Notes: generated by a model from the sequence alone, not told the origin. Shown: positions 53,162-62,551, counted from the first letter of the stretch. The stretch is 64,000 bases of DNA from Alistipes onderdonkii (GCF_025145285.1 NZ_CP102251.1:1860001-1924000), one strand, 5' to 3'. Program-made: numbers and translations.

Positions 53162-54340
53162 ATGAAATATTTTTACCTGCTTTTCGGACTTGTTCCCGCC
53201 CTTTTGGCCGGCAGTCCCGCGCTCGCACAAATATCCATCGACGAAGTCGATGCCAAAGAGGACAAGGTGACCTTCGAGGACAAACTGAAATCCACCTCCG
53301 TCGATGTGGACTATTTCAGCCTGGCCCGCTACAAGGCCGAACGCGCCGCAATCCGCAAGGAGCGCAACTACCTCGAATTCAGCGGCGGCATACAGGGTTC
53401 ACTCATGTCATATAACGACCCGTGGATCTCGGTCTCGGGCGGTGACAACTCCATTGCCCTGACGGCGGTTTTCGGGCTGCGCCACCTCTTCACGAAAAAC
53501 CTCTTCACGCTCGAAACCAAGTTCAATGCCAAGCTCGGCTACAACCGCATGAAGGTCGAAACGACGCAGAAAGATGACGAAGGCAACGAATACACCGACA
53601 GCGAAGGCATCTGGTTCAAGAACCAGGACGAATTCGTGATTTCCGTCGCCCCGTCGTTCAAGATGTCCGACAACTGGTCGTACGGTTCGATCCTGAATTT
53701 CCGCAGCCAGTTCGTCAACGGTTATAAATCGCGTACGGAACAAAAGGAGGAGCACCTCAAGAGCAAGTTCATGACCCCGGCTTACCTCGATATCTCGCTC
53801 GGTATCACCTATAAAAGCCCCAAGGCCAAATTCCCGATCGTGGTCAACATCTCGCCGATCGCCCTGAATGCCACCTTTGCCGAAAACGACCTGATCCGCA
53901 AAACGAACGGATTCAACTACGGTATTGAAGACCCCGACAAGACGTCCAAATACGAAGGCGGTTCGTCGATCCAGATCGATTTCGACCGCACGTTCGGCAA
54001 GACAGGGTTCCTGCGCTACCGCACGACGCTCTATTCCTTCTACGGCTGGATCACCGACATCGGCCAGAAAAACAAGATCAGCGACTATTCCGAATACCGG
54101 ATTGCATATGACGACTGGGTGGAGAAAGGCAGCGACATCAAGACCAAGCCCCGCCTGCCGATCCACCCGATCGTGCGCTGGGAAAATACGATCGACATCA
54201 AGGCAACAAAATACCTCTCCACGTCGTTAAGTTTCCAGCTCTACTACAACCGGGCGCAGAACCTCGACGTGCAGACCCGCACGCTGCTGAGCGTCGGCCT
54301 GACGTATACGTTCAAGAACAAGGAAAAACCGCAAAAATAG
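53162..54340 (+). CDS. DUF3078 domain-containing outer membrane protein
   Basis: 392 residues with signal peptide (MKYFYLLFGLVPALLAGSPALA). The mature protein is a chain of amphipathic beta strands (YLEFSGGIQGSLMSYNDPW, NSIALTAVFGLRHLFTK, ending in a strand with YTF), the DUF3078 pattern of Bacteroidota, most likely a small outer membrane barrel. Function unknown. The CtpA-type protease gene starts 30 bp downstream on the same strand, so the two are probably co-transcribed. Confidence 0.88.
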   Translation: MKYFYLLFGLVPALLAGSPALAQISIDEVDAKEDKVTFEDKLKSTSVDVDYFSLARYKAERAAIRKERNYLEFSGGIQGSLMSYNDPWISVSGGDNSIALTAVFGLRHLFTKNLFTLETKFNAKLGYNRMKVETTQKDDEGNEYTDSEGIWFKNQDEFVISVAPSFKMSDNWSYGSILNFRSQFVNGYKSRTEQKEEHLKSKFMTPAYLDISLGITYKSPKAKFPIVVNISPIALNATFAENDLIRKTNGFNYGIEDPDKTSKYEGGSSIQIDFDRTFGKTGFLRYRTTLYSFYGWITDIGQKNKISDYSEYRIAYDDWVEKGSDIKTKPRLPIHPIVRWENTIDIKATKYLSTSLSFQLYYNRAQNLDVQTRTLLSVGLTYTFKNKEKPQK

Positions 54341-54370
54341 TCCGGCCGCCGGCCGGCGTATGACACGCAA

Positions 54371-56008
54371 ATGTATAAGAACTCGAAATACACCGTCCTC
54401 TTCCCGCTGCTGCTGGCAGCGGGTGTTGTGTTGGGGCTGCTGCTGGGGCAGTACATGGGCCGCAACAGCACCACTTCAGAGATCAAAGGGATGCTCCGCC
54501 AGATGGCGCTGCCCACCAACAAACTCACCTATACGCTTTCGCTCATCGAGAACCAGTATGTCGATTCGGTAGCCATGGATTCGCTTGCCGAGCACGTCAT
54601 CCCGCTGCTGGTCAAGGAACTCGATCCCCACTCGGTCTATATTCCGGCATCGGAGATGCAGGAAATCAACGAACCGCTCGAAGGCGAATTCGACGGCATC
54701 GGTGTGGTCTTCAACATGGCGACCGACACGGTGATCGTGCTGAACGTCATCCCGCAGGGCCCGAGCGACAAGGCCGGCATCAAGGCCGGCGACCGCATCA
54801 TCGAGATCAATGACACGCTCGTCGCGGGGCAGAAACTCCCGCAGCGCGACGTGGTGAAGAAACTGCGCGGCCCGCGCGGCACGACCGTACACCTCGGGCT
54901 GGGACGCCAGGGTATCACCGACCTGGTGGGCGTCGACGTCGTTCGCGACAAGATTCCGATCAAAAGCGTAGAATCGGCGTTCTGCATTGCCGACGGCATC
55001 GGTTACATCAAGCTGGGACAGTTCGCACGGACGACCTTCGACGAGATGCAGGCATCGCTGGATACGTTGCGTGCGCAGGGCGCCACCAAACTCATCTTCG
55101 ACCTGAGGGGCAACTCGGGCGGCTATCTCGACCAGGCCATCATGGTCGCCAACGAATTCCTGCACAAAGACCAGCTGATCGTCTACACGGAAGACCGCCA
55201 GCATAAACAACTCCGCGAATACGCCGACGGCACGGGCGCCGCACAGGACATGGATGTTGTGGTGCTGATCGACGAGGGAAGCGCGTCGTCGAGCGAAATC
55301 CTCGCCGGGGCATTACAGGATAACGACCGTGGTACGATTGTTGGTCGCCGTTCGTTCGGCAAGGGACTCGTCCAGCGTCAGATCCCGTACAGCGACGGAT
55401 CGGCATTGCGGCTCACCACGGCGCGTTACTACACGCCTACGGGCCGTTCGATCCAGAAACCCTATACGATCGGCGACGACGAAAGTTACGAAGAGGACAT
55501 CTGGAACCGGTATAAGAACAACGAGTTCTTCTCGGCCGACAGCATCCACTTCGCGGATTCGCTCAAACGGGTGACTCCGGGCGGGAAGGTGGTCTACGGC
55601 GGCGGGGGTATCATGCCCGATGTCTTCGTGCCGGCCGATACGACCGACGTAACGAAATATTTTGTCGAGGTGGCGGGGCGCAACATCCTCTACCGCTACA
55701 CGATTGAATATGCAGACCGTCACCGCGAAGCGTTGAACCGGGTCAGGACGATCCCCGAACTCCAGGCGTTGCTGGACAGCGACAAGGGCCTCGTGGAGGA
55801 TTTCATCCGCTATGCGGCACGCAAAGGCGTCGCGCCCGATTACCGGGACATCGCCCGCTCGCGCAAGCTGATCGAGGCCCAGCTGAGGGCTTATATCGGC
55901 CGCAACACGGCGCTGGAGGACAACGGCTTCTACGCCAACATCTATCCCGTCGACAACGTGGTGGTGCGTGCCATCGGGATATTAAACGATACACAGAAAA
56001 ATGATTAA
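54371..56008 (+). CDS. S41 family C-terminal processing protease (CtpA-type)
   Basis: 545 residues. N-terminal membrane anchor (about 8-28), helical region, PDZ domain (about 98-185, DKAGIKAGDRIIEINDTLV), then the S41 catalytic domain with DLRGNSGGYLDQAI, nucleophile Ser within SASSSE (304-309) and Lys331 in SFGKGLVQ, the Ser-Lys dyad. Such proteases trim the C-termini of periplasmic proteins. The C-terminal part (about 420-545) adds a helical tail. The next small gene overlaps its end by 8 bp. Confidence 0.94.
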   Translation: MYKNSKYTVLFPLLLAAGVVLGLLLGQYMGRNSTTSEIKGMLRQMALPTNKLTYTLSLIENQYVDSVAMDSLAEHVIPLLVKELDPHSVYIPASEMQEINEPLEGEFDGIGVVFNMATDTVIVLNVIPQGPSDKAGIKAGDRIIEINDTLVAGQKLPQRDVVKKLRGPRGTTVHLGLGRQGITDLVGVDVVRDKIPIKSVESAFCIADGIGYIKLGQFARTTFDEMQASLDTLRAQGATKLIFDLRGNSGGYLDQAIMVANEFLHKDQLIVYTEDRQHKQLREYADGTGAAQDMDVVVLIDEGSASSSEILAGALQDNDRGTIVGRRSFGKGLVQRQIPYSDGSALRLTTARYYTPTGRSIQKPYTIGDDESYEEDIWNRYKNNEFFSADSIHFADSLKRVTPGGKVVYGGGGIMPDVFVPADTTDVTKYFVEVAGRNILYRYTIEYADRHREALNRVRTIPELQALLDSDKGLVEDFIRYAARKGVAPDYRDIARSRKLIEAQLRAYIGRNTALEDNGFYANIYPVDNVVVRAIGILNDTQKND

Positions 56009-56225
56009 AAAACTCATCGGTATTATCGTGGCCGTGGCGGTGATCGTCATCGTCGTCATTGCGGCCATCCGGCGCGACAATTTCCAGTCGATGTTGCTGC
56101 GCGACGAGATCGAAAACCAGACCTTCCCGGAACCTGTCGTTACCGGCCAGCCGGCGGCACCCGTGGCGGGTGAAATCGAGGTGACGGATTCGGTAACCGT
56201 CGAGGTGGTCGATTCGATTCGGTAA
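56001..56225 (+). CDS. Small membrane protein coupled to the CtpA-type protease gene
   Basis: 74 residues with one long N-terminal hydrophobic helix (about 4-23, LIGIIVAVAVIVIVVIAAI), a short charged stretch and an acidic tail rich in Glu, Val, Thr and Pro. It overlaps the protease gene by 8 bp, so it is translated with it. No family recognised; a substrate, adaptor or inhibitor of the protease is possible but unsupported. Confidence 0.7.
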   Translation: MIKKLIGIIVAVAVIVIVVIAAIRRDNFQSMLLRDEIENQTFPEPVVTGQPAAPVAGEIEVTDSVTVEVVDSIR

Positions 56226-56853
56226 TACCTGTCCGGGAAGCATACGGGAAATACCCGTCCGGAGACCTGCCCGGAAACCACCGATCCCGGCTCCGGATAA
56301 TATCTCCGAGGAAGATATTTTCCCGGGGGAAACGGATCGAAATCACATCGGATCGGGATCATAACAGGCAGCAGCCCCCGCGGGGGCTGCTGCCTGTCGT
56401 ATTCCTGAAATCCGTCACAAAGTCCGGACTGCCGCATCCCGTATCTTTCCCGGCACGCACATGCAGTATCGGGCGATTTCCCGCATTTATTAGGTAGTCC
56501 GTCCCTTTCGGCCGCGACTGCGAGTTCTGCACATATCCCGGCCGCGGGCAGCCAAAGTACATCCTCCGTTTGCATGAATAATCCCGGCTGCACCGGCGAC
56601 CGGGATATTGTTCCTCGGGGTGGGGCGGTTCTGGCCATCGGGAATGCCTCGCAGATGTCGGCAAGCCGTAGGCGGAAGAATTCGACCGCATGATGTTTCC
56701 GAGAAAGCAACCGTGGCGACAGAGGGGGGGGGCAGTATCCTCGGCGACTCGCGGAAAATGGATCCTCCGTTTCTGTCGGTTCGAACAACCTCATCCCGTG
56801 CAGTCGAAAGTGTATAGCACGATCTTTCCCCTGTCGTATCGCTCATTCATTCG
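56226..56853. other. Intergenic stretch with a long perfect palindrome and no supportable gene
   Basis: The first part holds the 34-bp palindrome at 56364-56397. The remainder (about 56400-56850) shows no gene with good codon use and no recognisable RNA; it includes a run of nine G residues (56724-56732). It may be a decayed gene or spacer. I see no trace of an identifiable family in either strand. Confidence 0.55.
56364..56397. repeat. Perfect 34-bp palindrome
   Basis: The two 17-bp arms (first arm ACAGGCAGCAGCCCCCG) are exact inverted copies with no loop bases between. It lies about 140 bp after the small membrane protein gene, with no T run after it. As RNA it would form a stable stem, so it may end transcription from the protease operon. 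Confidence 0.7.
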
Positions 56854-56887
56854 TCAAAAAAAACAGCAGCCCGTTGCGGGCTGCTGC
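56854..56887 (-). terminator. Terminator of deoC
   Basis: Stem CAGCAGCCCG / CGGGCTGCTG with a 3-nt loop and an eight-T run on the reverse strand, 27 bp after the deoC stop. Confidence 0.88.
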
Positions 56888-56913
56888 ATACCTCCTCCGG
56901 GAACTGCCGAAGA

Positions 56914-57792
56914 TCAGAAATATTTGATCTCCCTGCCCTCGATCGCCGAAAGGATATTGTTTGCGGCGGACGATGCGCCGATACGGAACAGGTCGGTCGT
57001 AAGCCACTCCTTACCGAGGATCTCCTCGACGATGGTATAGTAAAGTGCGCCGTCTTCGGCCGTGCGGACTCCGCCGGCAGCCTTGAATCCGACCTTGCGG
57101 CCGGTCTTCTCATAGTAATCGCGGATGGCCTGGCACATGACGACCGCTGCTTCGGGAGTCGCTGCGACGTCGATCTTGCCCGTCGAGGTCTTCACGAAAT
57201 CGGCACCTGCGAACATCGACAGCAACGATGCCTTGCGGATCAGGTCGGGGGTTTTCAACGCCCCGGACTCGATGATGACTTTCAGTACGATGTCGCCGTC
57301 CATCTCGGAACGGATCACCTCTACCTCGTTCGCCGCCTCGTCGTATTCGCCCGTAAGCATACGCCCCACATTGAGCACGATGTCGATTTCATCGGCGCCG
57401 TTCTCCACGGCCATCGCCACTTCGAGGGCCTTCACTTCGAGGAAGGTCTGGGCTGCAGGGAACCCGCCGCCCACACTCGTAATGCGCATCGGAGTGCCAT
57501 CGACGGCCAGCCCCACGGTCTCGACGAATGCCGGATAGATACAGATCGAAGCGACATTGGGAATATGGGGATACTTCTGGTAGAACTCGGCGGCTTTGCG
57601 GGCAAACTCCGTGACCGAAGTCACCGAGTCGTTGCACGACAGGGTCGTGAGGTCGATAGCCGAGTAGCACAACTTGTATACCTCGGTATTGTGGTTGCGT
57701 TTCGCGGCTTCGCGGATGCGGGCGACCTCCTGGTCTACCTGGGCTGCGCTCCACGCGGGAGCATATTCGTTCAGATGGTTGGCGTATTCCAT
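56914..57792 (-). CDS. deoC: Deoxyribose-phosphate aldolase
   Basis: 292-residue TIM-barrel aldolase that splits 2-deoxyribose-5-phosphate into glyceraldehyde-3-phosphate and acetaldehyde in nucleoside catabolism. Visible: SVTEFARKAAEFYQ, CIYPAFVE, the Asp in GADEIDIVLNVG, KVIIESGALKT (Lys), the Schiff-base Lys in GADFVKTSTGK, and VGFKAAGGVRTAEDG (Lys). Longer than the short bacterial form (about 220-260), as in Bacteroidota. A -7 box TAATTTTG lies at 57810-57817 on the reverse strand. Single-gene unit with its own terminator. Confidence 0.95.
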   Translation of the reverse strand: MEYANHLNEYAPAWSAAQVDQEVARIREAAKRNHNTEVYKLCYSAIDLTTLSCNDSVTSVTEFARKAAEFYQKYPHIPNVASICIYPAFVETVGLAVDGTPMRITSVGGGFPAAQTFLEVKALEVAMAVENGADEIDIVLNVGRMLTGEYDEAANEVEVIRSEMDGDIVLKVIIESGALKTPDLIRKASLLSMFAGADFVKTSTGKIDVAATPEAAVVMCQAIRDYYEKTGRKVGFKAAGGVRTAEDGALYYTIVEEILGKEWLTTDLFRIGASSAANNILSAIEGREIKYF

Positions 57793-57883
57793 AATAATCG
57801 CTGTTTTTACAAAATTAGGAAAAAATATTCATACGCGCGGTTCCCGTCCGTAAATTTTTCCCGTCATACCGGCTATCCTGCAA

Positions 57884-57919
57884 AAAAAGAGCCTGAACCG
57901 CCGGGTTCAGGCTCTTTTT
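57884..57919. terminator. Terminator of the TPR/OmpA-like lipoprotein gene (bidirectional)
   Basis: Stem GAGCCTGAACC / GGTTCAGGCTC with a 4-nt loop and A/T runs on both sides, just beyond the stop of the reverse-strand lipoprotein gene. Confidence 0.85.
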
Positions 57920-57934
57920 ATCGGTTGACGGCGA

Positions 57935-59668
57935 TTATTTGTTCAGCGCCTTCAGGTTGATGTCGTTGGCAGCCTTCTGAGCCAGTTTCGGGTTCTTCGA
58001 AACAGCGCTCTTCAGCTGAGCCTCTGCGGTCTTCAGATCACCCTCCTTGGCTGCGATAACGGCACGCAGGTAGTCGGCGTCGGCCGAGTTGTCCTTGGAG
58101 ATGGCCTGCTTGGCGGCAGAAAGGTTGTTGCTCATCACCTGAGCCACGGCCTCGTTGTAACCGTCGAGGTTCTGGGCAGCAGCCTTGTAGTCGCCCTCGG
58201 CAGCAGCGATAGCGGCCTTGGCCTGTGCATCGGCAGCCTTGGCATACTTCTTAGCCTCGGCGGTGTTGCCGTTGGCCAGGTTGCCCAGGATGAGGTTCTT
58301 GGTGATTTCGCTCGACGAATCCATCTTGGCAGCCTTCTCGAACGATTTGAGCGCAGCAGCCTTGTCGCCTGCCTTGGCCTGTGCGATACCCAGGTTGTTG
58401 TAAACGCGGGCGTCGTTGTATTTCTTCGAAGCGGCGGTCAGGATGGCAACCTGCTCCTCGGCACCGTTGGCCAGCGTCTCGGCAGCATAGAGGTACTCCT
58501 CTACGGTAAGCTCCTGGCCGTTGCGGAACGCAGCCATGATCTCGGCGTCGGTCTTGCCCTGGATGTCGGTGCTGTTCACGATCTGCGAGCGACGCAGTTC
58601 GGGAAGAACCTCCTCTTTCAGTTCGTTGAATACCGAAGACATGTTCTTGATTTCGCTCTCACGCTCTGCGGGCGAGTTGTAGAGGCTCAGCACCTGGAGA
58701 ATGAGGTTCTTGTCCTTGATGTTCGACTTCTCGACCAGTTCCTTGAAACCGTCCCAGTCCTCACCGTAGGCGGCAGCGTCGATGTCCAGGCCCGAATCCT
58801 TCAGCAGCTTGGCAACGACTTTCTTACCGGACTCGCTGCGCGACTTCGACAGTTTGTCGTTGAATTTCACGGGGCCATCGGGCGAAGCATAACCTTTCAC
58901 GGCGATGTTCTGCGTGGCACGGTCGTTCTGCAGTTTGGCGTCTACGTCAGCCTTGAACGCGTCGAGGTTGGCTTTCTTCTCGTTCTTCTTGGTTACGACC
59001 GACGAGTTGATCGCATAGAGCAGATCGGTCTTGTCGACGACGGTGGTCACCTTCTTGTAGTTGTTGGCCATCGGGGCCATCAGGTCGGAGTATTTCAGAT
59101 CCTTCTGGAGCGTATTGAGACCATAAGCTACGGTCAGGCCGAATTCCTTGGCCAGAGCGGCCTTGGCAGCCTCGTCGTTACCGGCCAGCACGGCAGCCTG
59201 CTCCTTGGTCGGGATGGCGCCGGTGTTCAGGTTCACGAGCGTGAATTCCTTGCACTTGCCGCCCGGGCATTTGATCTCGGCGCGGAGCTGCAGGGCGCAC
59301 TTGTCCATACGGGGGTCGTAGGGGAACTCTACGTGCTGCGTGAAATTGCCTCCGTTCTTCTTGTCGATGACCGTGTAGTTCTCGTCGACTTTCGAACCCT
59401 GGAGATATTTGGCGGCACCGGCAACCTCGCCACCGTCGAATACGATCACGGGAGTTACTTTGATAACGGCTTTCGCGTTGAAATACTTAACCGGGAACGT
59501 AACATTGATGTCAGCGGCAACGATACCGTTGTTCAGCGTCAGAATCTCGGGGGTAACCGTCAGGTTGATGTCATCCCGGTTCTTGGCCATCTTCTTGAAG
59601 CAATTACAGCTCGAGAATACCAGTGCGGCAGCTACGAGCACAACGCTCAATTTCATTAGATTTTTCAT
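57935..59668 (-). CDS. TPR- and OmpA-like-domain outer membrane lipoprotein
   Basis: 577 residues. Lipoprotein signal with lipobox VFSSC (Cys21). A beta-rich region (about 30-150) is followed by a segment with the OmpA-like pattern around KGYASPDGPVKFNDKLSKSR and then tetratricopeptide repeats to the end (for example YNNLGIAQAKAGDKAAALKS, EGDLKTAEAQLKSAV). Very Ala/Lys-rich with frequent AAA/GCT/CTG choices typical of highly expressed genes. The long leader (about 105 nt) follows a textbook promoter, so high expression is likely. It probably links outer membrane and cell wall; the function is not established. Confidence 0.86.
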   Translation of the reverse strand: MKNLMKLSVVLVAAALVFSSCNCFKKMAKNRDDINLTVTPEILTLNNGIVAADINVTFPVKYFNAKAVIKVTPVIVFDGGEVAGAAKYLQGSKVDENYTVIDKKNGGNFTQHVEFPYDPRMDKCALQLRAEIKCPGGKCKEFTLVNLNTGAIPTKEQAAVLAGNDEAAKAALAKEFGLTVAYGLNTLQKDLKYSDLMAPMANNYKKVTTVVDKTDLLYAINSSVVTKKNEKKANLDAFKADVDAKLQNDRATQNIAVKGYASPDGPVKFNDKLSKSRSESGKKVVAKLLKDSGLDIDAAAYGEDWDGFKELVEKSNIKDKNLILQVLSLYNSPAERESEIKNMSSVFNELKEEVLPELRRSQIVNSTDIQGKTDAEIMAAFRNGQELTVEEYLYAAETLANGAEEQVAILTAASKKYNDARVYNNLGIAQAKAGDKAAALKSFEKAAKMDSSSEITKNLILGNLANGNTAEAKKYAKAADAQAKAAIAAAEGDYKAAAQNLDGYNEAVAQVMSNNLSAAKQAISKDNSADADYLRAVIAAKEGDLKTAEAQLKSAVSKNPKLAQKAANDINLKALNK

Positions 59669-59781
59669 AATCGGTTAATTTAATGTGTTTATTTTAAATG
59701 TTTGCCTTTTTATCTGTCTTTCGGCCCGGTTCGTACGGAATGCGCGGTATTGCATCTTCCAACTCCCCAGCCAGAACAACG

Positions 59782-59812
59782 CAAATATAGAAAACTCTTG
59801 GTAATTGTGCAA
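59782..59812 (-). promoter_or_regulatory. Promoter of the TPR/OmpA-like lipoprotein gene
   Basis: The reverse strand has TTG (59810-59812), 20 bp, then TATATTTG (59782-59789), an ideal Bacteroidota site, about 110 bp before the start codon. Confidence 0.8.
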
Positions 59813-59869
59813 TATTTCAGGCGGAATTTCAGTACTTTTCCGCCCGAAAATATCACATTAACAGTCGTT

Positions 59870-62104
59870 TTACTCTTCTTTGCGTTCAGGGCGTCCGTGG
59901 CGTTCGTGGCGTTCGCCGCGCTCGGGACGGTCGCCACGCGGGCGGCGTTCCCGCTCCACATAGCCCTCGGGCTTGGGCAGCAGCACCTTGCGCGACAATT
60001 TGAGCTTGTTGGTCTTCGGATCCATTCCGATCAGCTTCACGTCGATCTCGTCGCCCTCTTTCAGGCCGGTCTCCTCCATGGTCTCGAAGCGCTTGTAGTC
60101 GATTTCCGAGATGTGGAGCAGGGCGTCCTTGCCGGGCATGATCTCGACGAACGCACCGAAGGTGACGATCGAACGGATCTTGCCGTGGTACGTCTCGCCG
60201 ATCTCCGGGATCGCAACGATGGCCTTGATGCGGTTCAGCGCGCCGTCGAGGGCGGTCTTGTCCTGGCCGAAGATGTCCACGATACCCTTATTGTCGACCT
60301 CGGTGATCGTGATGGTCGTACCCGTGGTCTTCTGGATGTCCTGGATGACCTTGCCGCCGGGGCCGATCACGGCACCGATCATATCCTGCGGAATGGTGAT
60401 CTGTACGATGCGCGGTACGAAAGGCTTGTAGTCCTCGCGCGGTTCGGCAATGCATTCGGTGATCTTGCCGAGGATGTGCAGGCGTCCCTTGCGGGCCTGC
60501 TCCAGCGCTGCGGCCAGCACCTCGTACGAGAGGCCGTCGACCTTGATGTCCATCTGCGTGGCGGTGATGCCGTCCTTGGTACCCGTCACCTTGAAGTCCA
60601 TGTCGCCCAGGTGGTCTTCGTCGCCCAGGATGTCCGACAGTACGGCCCACTTGCCGCTCTGCGAATCGGAAATCAGCCCCATGGCGATACCCGAGACGGG
60701 TTTTTTGAGTTTCACACCGGCGTCCATCAGGGCCAGCGTGCCGGCGCAGACAGTAGCCATCGACGACGAACCGTTCGACTCCAGGATGTCCGATACGATA
60801 CGTACGGCGTAGGGGTTCTCTTCGCCCAGCGGAACCATCGGTTTCAGGGCGCGCCATGCCAGATGGCCGTGGCCGATCTCGCGGCGGCTCAGACCGCGTG
60901 CGGCCTTGGCCTCGCCCGTCGAGAAGGGCGGGAAATTATAGTGCAGCACGAACTGCTCGGTACCCTGTACCAGCACTTCGTCCTTGACTTTTTCGTCGAG
61001 TTTCGTACCGAGCGTAACGCTGGTCAGCGACTGCGTTTCACCGCGCGTGAAGATCGCCGAACCGTGGGCTGCGGGCAGGTAACCCACCTCGCACCAGATC
61101 GGGCGGATCTCGTCGGTCTTGCGGCCGTCGAGGCGCTTGCCCTCATTGAGGATCATGTTGCGCATGGCCTTCTTCTGCACCTCGTCGTGGAAATACTTGT
61201 GGATCAGCGGGGCTTTCTCCGCCAGTTCCTCCTCGCTGTAACGCGCTGCGAACTCGGCCTCGAGGGCGTTGAACTTTTCTTCGCGCTCGTGCTTCATCGT
61301 GCCGCTCGTGGCGATGGCGTACGCCTTGTCGTAGAGCTCCTCGACGATCGTCTGGCGCAGCTGCTCGTCGTTGACCTCATGGCAGTAGGTGCGTTTCACG
61401 TCCTTGCCCAGTTCTTTCGCGAGTTCGATCTGTACGGCGCAGTGCTTCTTGATCTCCTCGTGTGCGAACTTGATGGCCCCGAGCATCACCTCCTCGGAAA
61501 CCTCCTTCATCTCGCCTTCGACCATCAGGATGTTGTCGATCGTACCGCCGACCATGATGTCGAGGTCGACCTTGCCCATCTCCGAATAGTTGGGGTTGAT
61601 GACGTAGTTGCCGTCGATGCGTGCCACGCGAACCTCCGAAATGGGGCCGCCGAAGGGGATGTCCGAAACGGCGAGGGCGGCCGAAGCCGCCAGGCCCGCC
61701 AGGGCGTCAGGCTGGATATCCTTATCCGCCGAGATGAGGTTCACCGTTACGTAAACCTCGGCGTGGTAATCTGCGGGGAACAGGGGGCGGAGGGCTCGGT
61801 CGATCAGGCGCGCGACGAGCACTTCGCTGTCGTTGGCCTTGCCTTCGCGCTTCATGAAGCCTCCGGGGTAGCGTCCGCAGGCGGCGTACTTCTCTTTGTA
61901 CTCCACCTGGAGGGGCATGAAATCGGTGTCGGGTTTTGCGTCCTTGGCGGCCACCACGGTACCCAGGAGCATCGTATCTCCCATCTTGACTACCACGGAG
62001 CCGTCGGCCTGCTTGGCCAGTTTGCCCGTTTCGATCTCGATCTGGCGTCCGTCGGCCAGCGTGATGATCTTGCGGACTGCGTTGTACAGCTTCTTTTCTT
62101 CCAT
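59870..62104 (-). CDS. pnp: Polyribonucleotide nucleotidyltransferase (PNPase)
   Basis: 744 residues. Phosphorolytic 3'-5' exoribonuclease of mRNA decay. Order: RNase PH domain 1 (about 1-225), helical linker, RNase PH domain 2 with the catalytic region LGDEDHLGDMDFKVTGTKDG, KH domain (IGPGGKVIQDIQ), and S1 domain (TYHGKIRSIVTFGAFVEI), with an Arg/Glu-rich tail. Length is normal. It lies 95 bp downstream of rpsO on the same strand, the conserved rpsO-pnp arrangement. Confidence 0.97.
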   Translation of the reverse strand: MEEKKLYNAVRKIITLADGRQIEIETGKLAKQADGSVVVKMGDTMLLGTVVAAKDAKPDTDFMPLQVEYKEKYAACGRYPGGFMKREGKANDSEVLVARLIDRALRPLFPADYHAEVYVTVNLISADKDIQPDALAGLAASAALAVSDIPFGGPISEVRVARIDGNYVINPNYSEMGKVDLDIMVGGTIDNILMVEGEMKEVSEEVMLGAIKFAHEEIKKHCAVQIELAKELGKDVKRTYCHEVNDEQLRQTIVEELYDKAYAIATSGTMKHEREEKFNALEAEFAARYSEEELAEKAPLIHKYFHDEVQKKAMRNMILNEGKRLDGRKTDEIRPIWCEVGYLPAAHGSAIFTRGETQSLTSVTLGTKLDEKVKDEVLVQGTEQFVLHYNFPPFSTGEAKAARGLSRREIGHGHLAWRALKPMVPLGEENPYAVRIVSDILESNGSSSMATVCAGTLALMDAGVKLKKPVSGIAMGLISDSQSGKWAVLSDILGDEDHLGDMDFKVTGTKDGITATQMDIKVDGLSYEVLAAALEQARKGRLHILGKITECIAEPREDYKPFVPRIVQITIPQDMIGAVIGPGGKVIQDIQKTTGTTITITEVDNKGIVDIFGQDKTALDGALNRIKAIVAIPEIGETYHGKIRSIVTFGAFVEIMPGKDALLHISEIDYKRFETMEETGLKEGDEIDVKLIGMDPKTNKLKLSRKVLLPKPEGYVERERRPRGDRPERGERHERHGRPERKEE

Positions 62105-62149
62105 AAAAATCTAAACCTATAATGTTTTTCGAATCGTTGTCCTTTACGA

Positions 62150-62187
62150 AAATGAAGGCAACCCCTCGTTGGGAATTGCCCTCATTT
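62150..62187 (-). terminator. Attenuator-like hairpin between rpsO and pnp
   Basis: Imperfect stem AATGAAGGCAA / TTGCCCTCATT with a 14-nt loop, followed on the reverse strand by TTTT. It lies 13 bp after the rpsO stop, the same place as the rpsO t1 terminator of other bacteria, so it probably lets part of the transcripts go on to pnp. Confidence 0.55.
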
Positions 62188-62199
62188 CTCCCTCGCGGA

Positions 62200-62472
62200 T
62201 TATCGGCGGAGGTTGAGCGTCTTGACGATGGCGCGGTAGCGCTCGATGTCGACCTCTTTCAGATACTCCAGCAACGCGCGGCGCTTACCGACCAGGCGCA
62301 GCAGTGCGCGCTGGGTTCCGAAGTCGTGTTTGTTGCTCTTGAGGTGTTCTGTAAGGTGGCTGATACGGTACGAAAACAACGCGATCTGGCTCTCGGGCGA
62401 ACCCGTGTCGGTGTTAGACTTGCCGTACTGGCCGAAAAGCTCCTGCTTTTTCTCAGCTGTTAAATAAGCCAT
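62200..62472 (-). CDS. rpsO: 30S ribosomal protein S15
   Basis: 90 residues, helical, with the S15 core GSPESQIALFSYRISHLTEH, LKSNKHDFGTQRALLRLVGK and RRALLEYLK. It binds 16S rRNA helix 22 early in assembly. A -7 box TAACTTTG lies on the reverse strand at 62544-62551. It is followed by pnp on the same strand. Confidence 0.97.
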   Translation of the reverse strand: MAYLTAEKKQELFGQYGKSNTDTGSPESQIALFSYRISHLTEHLKSNKHDFGTQRALLRLVGKRRALLEYLKEVDIERYRAIVKTLNLRR

Positions 62473-62543
62473 TTTTTGAAAGTTTATTTAAATTCCACTC
62501 TACGACGCATCCCCCTTACCGTGGATAACGCCAGAGCGTCCGG

Positions 62544-62551
62544 CAAAGTTA
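62544..62551 (-). promoter_or_regulatory. -7 box of rpsO-pnp
   Basis: The reverse strand reads TAACTTTG, 71 bp before the rpsO start codon. The -33 element is weak. Confidence 0.5.

Noticed and set aside
59702..62122. An 806-codon open frame on the forward strand, antisense to pnp.
   Set aside because: It lies entirely opposite the unmistakable pnp gene and is rich in His, Val, Arg and Asp as expected from a GC-rich shadow; no motif.
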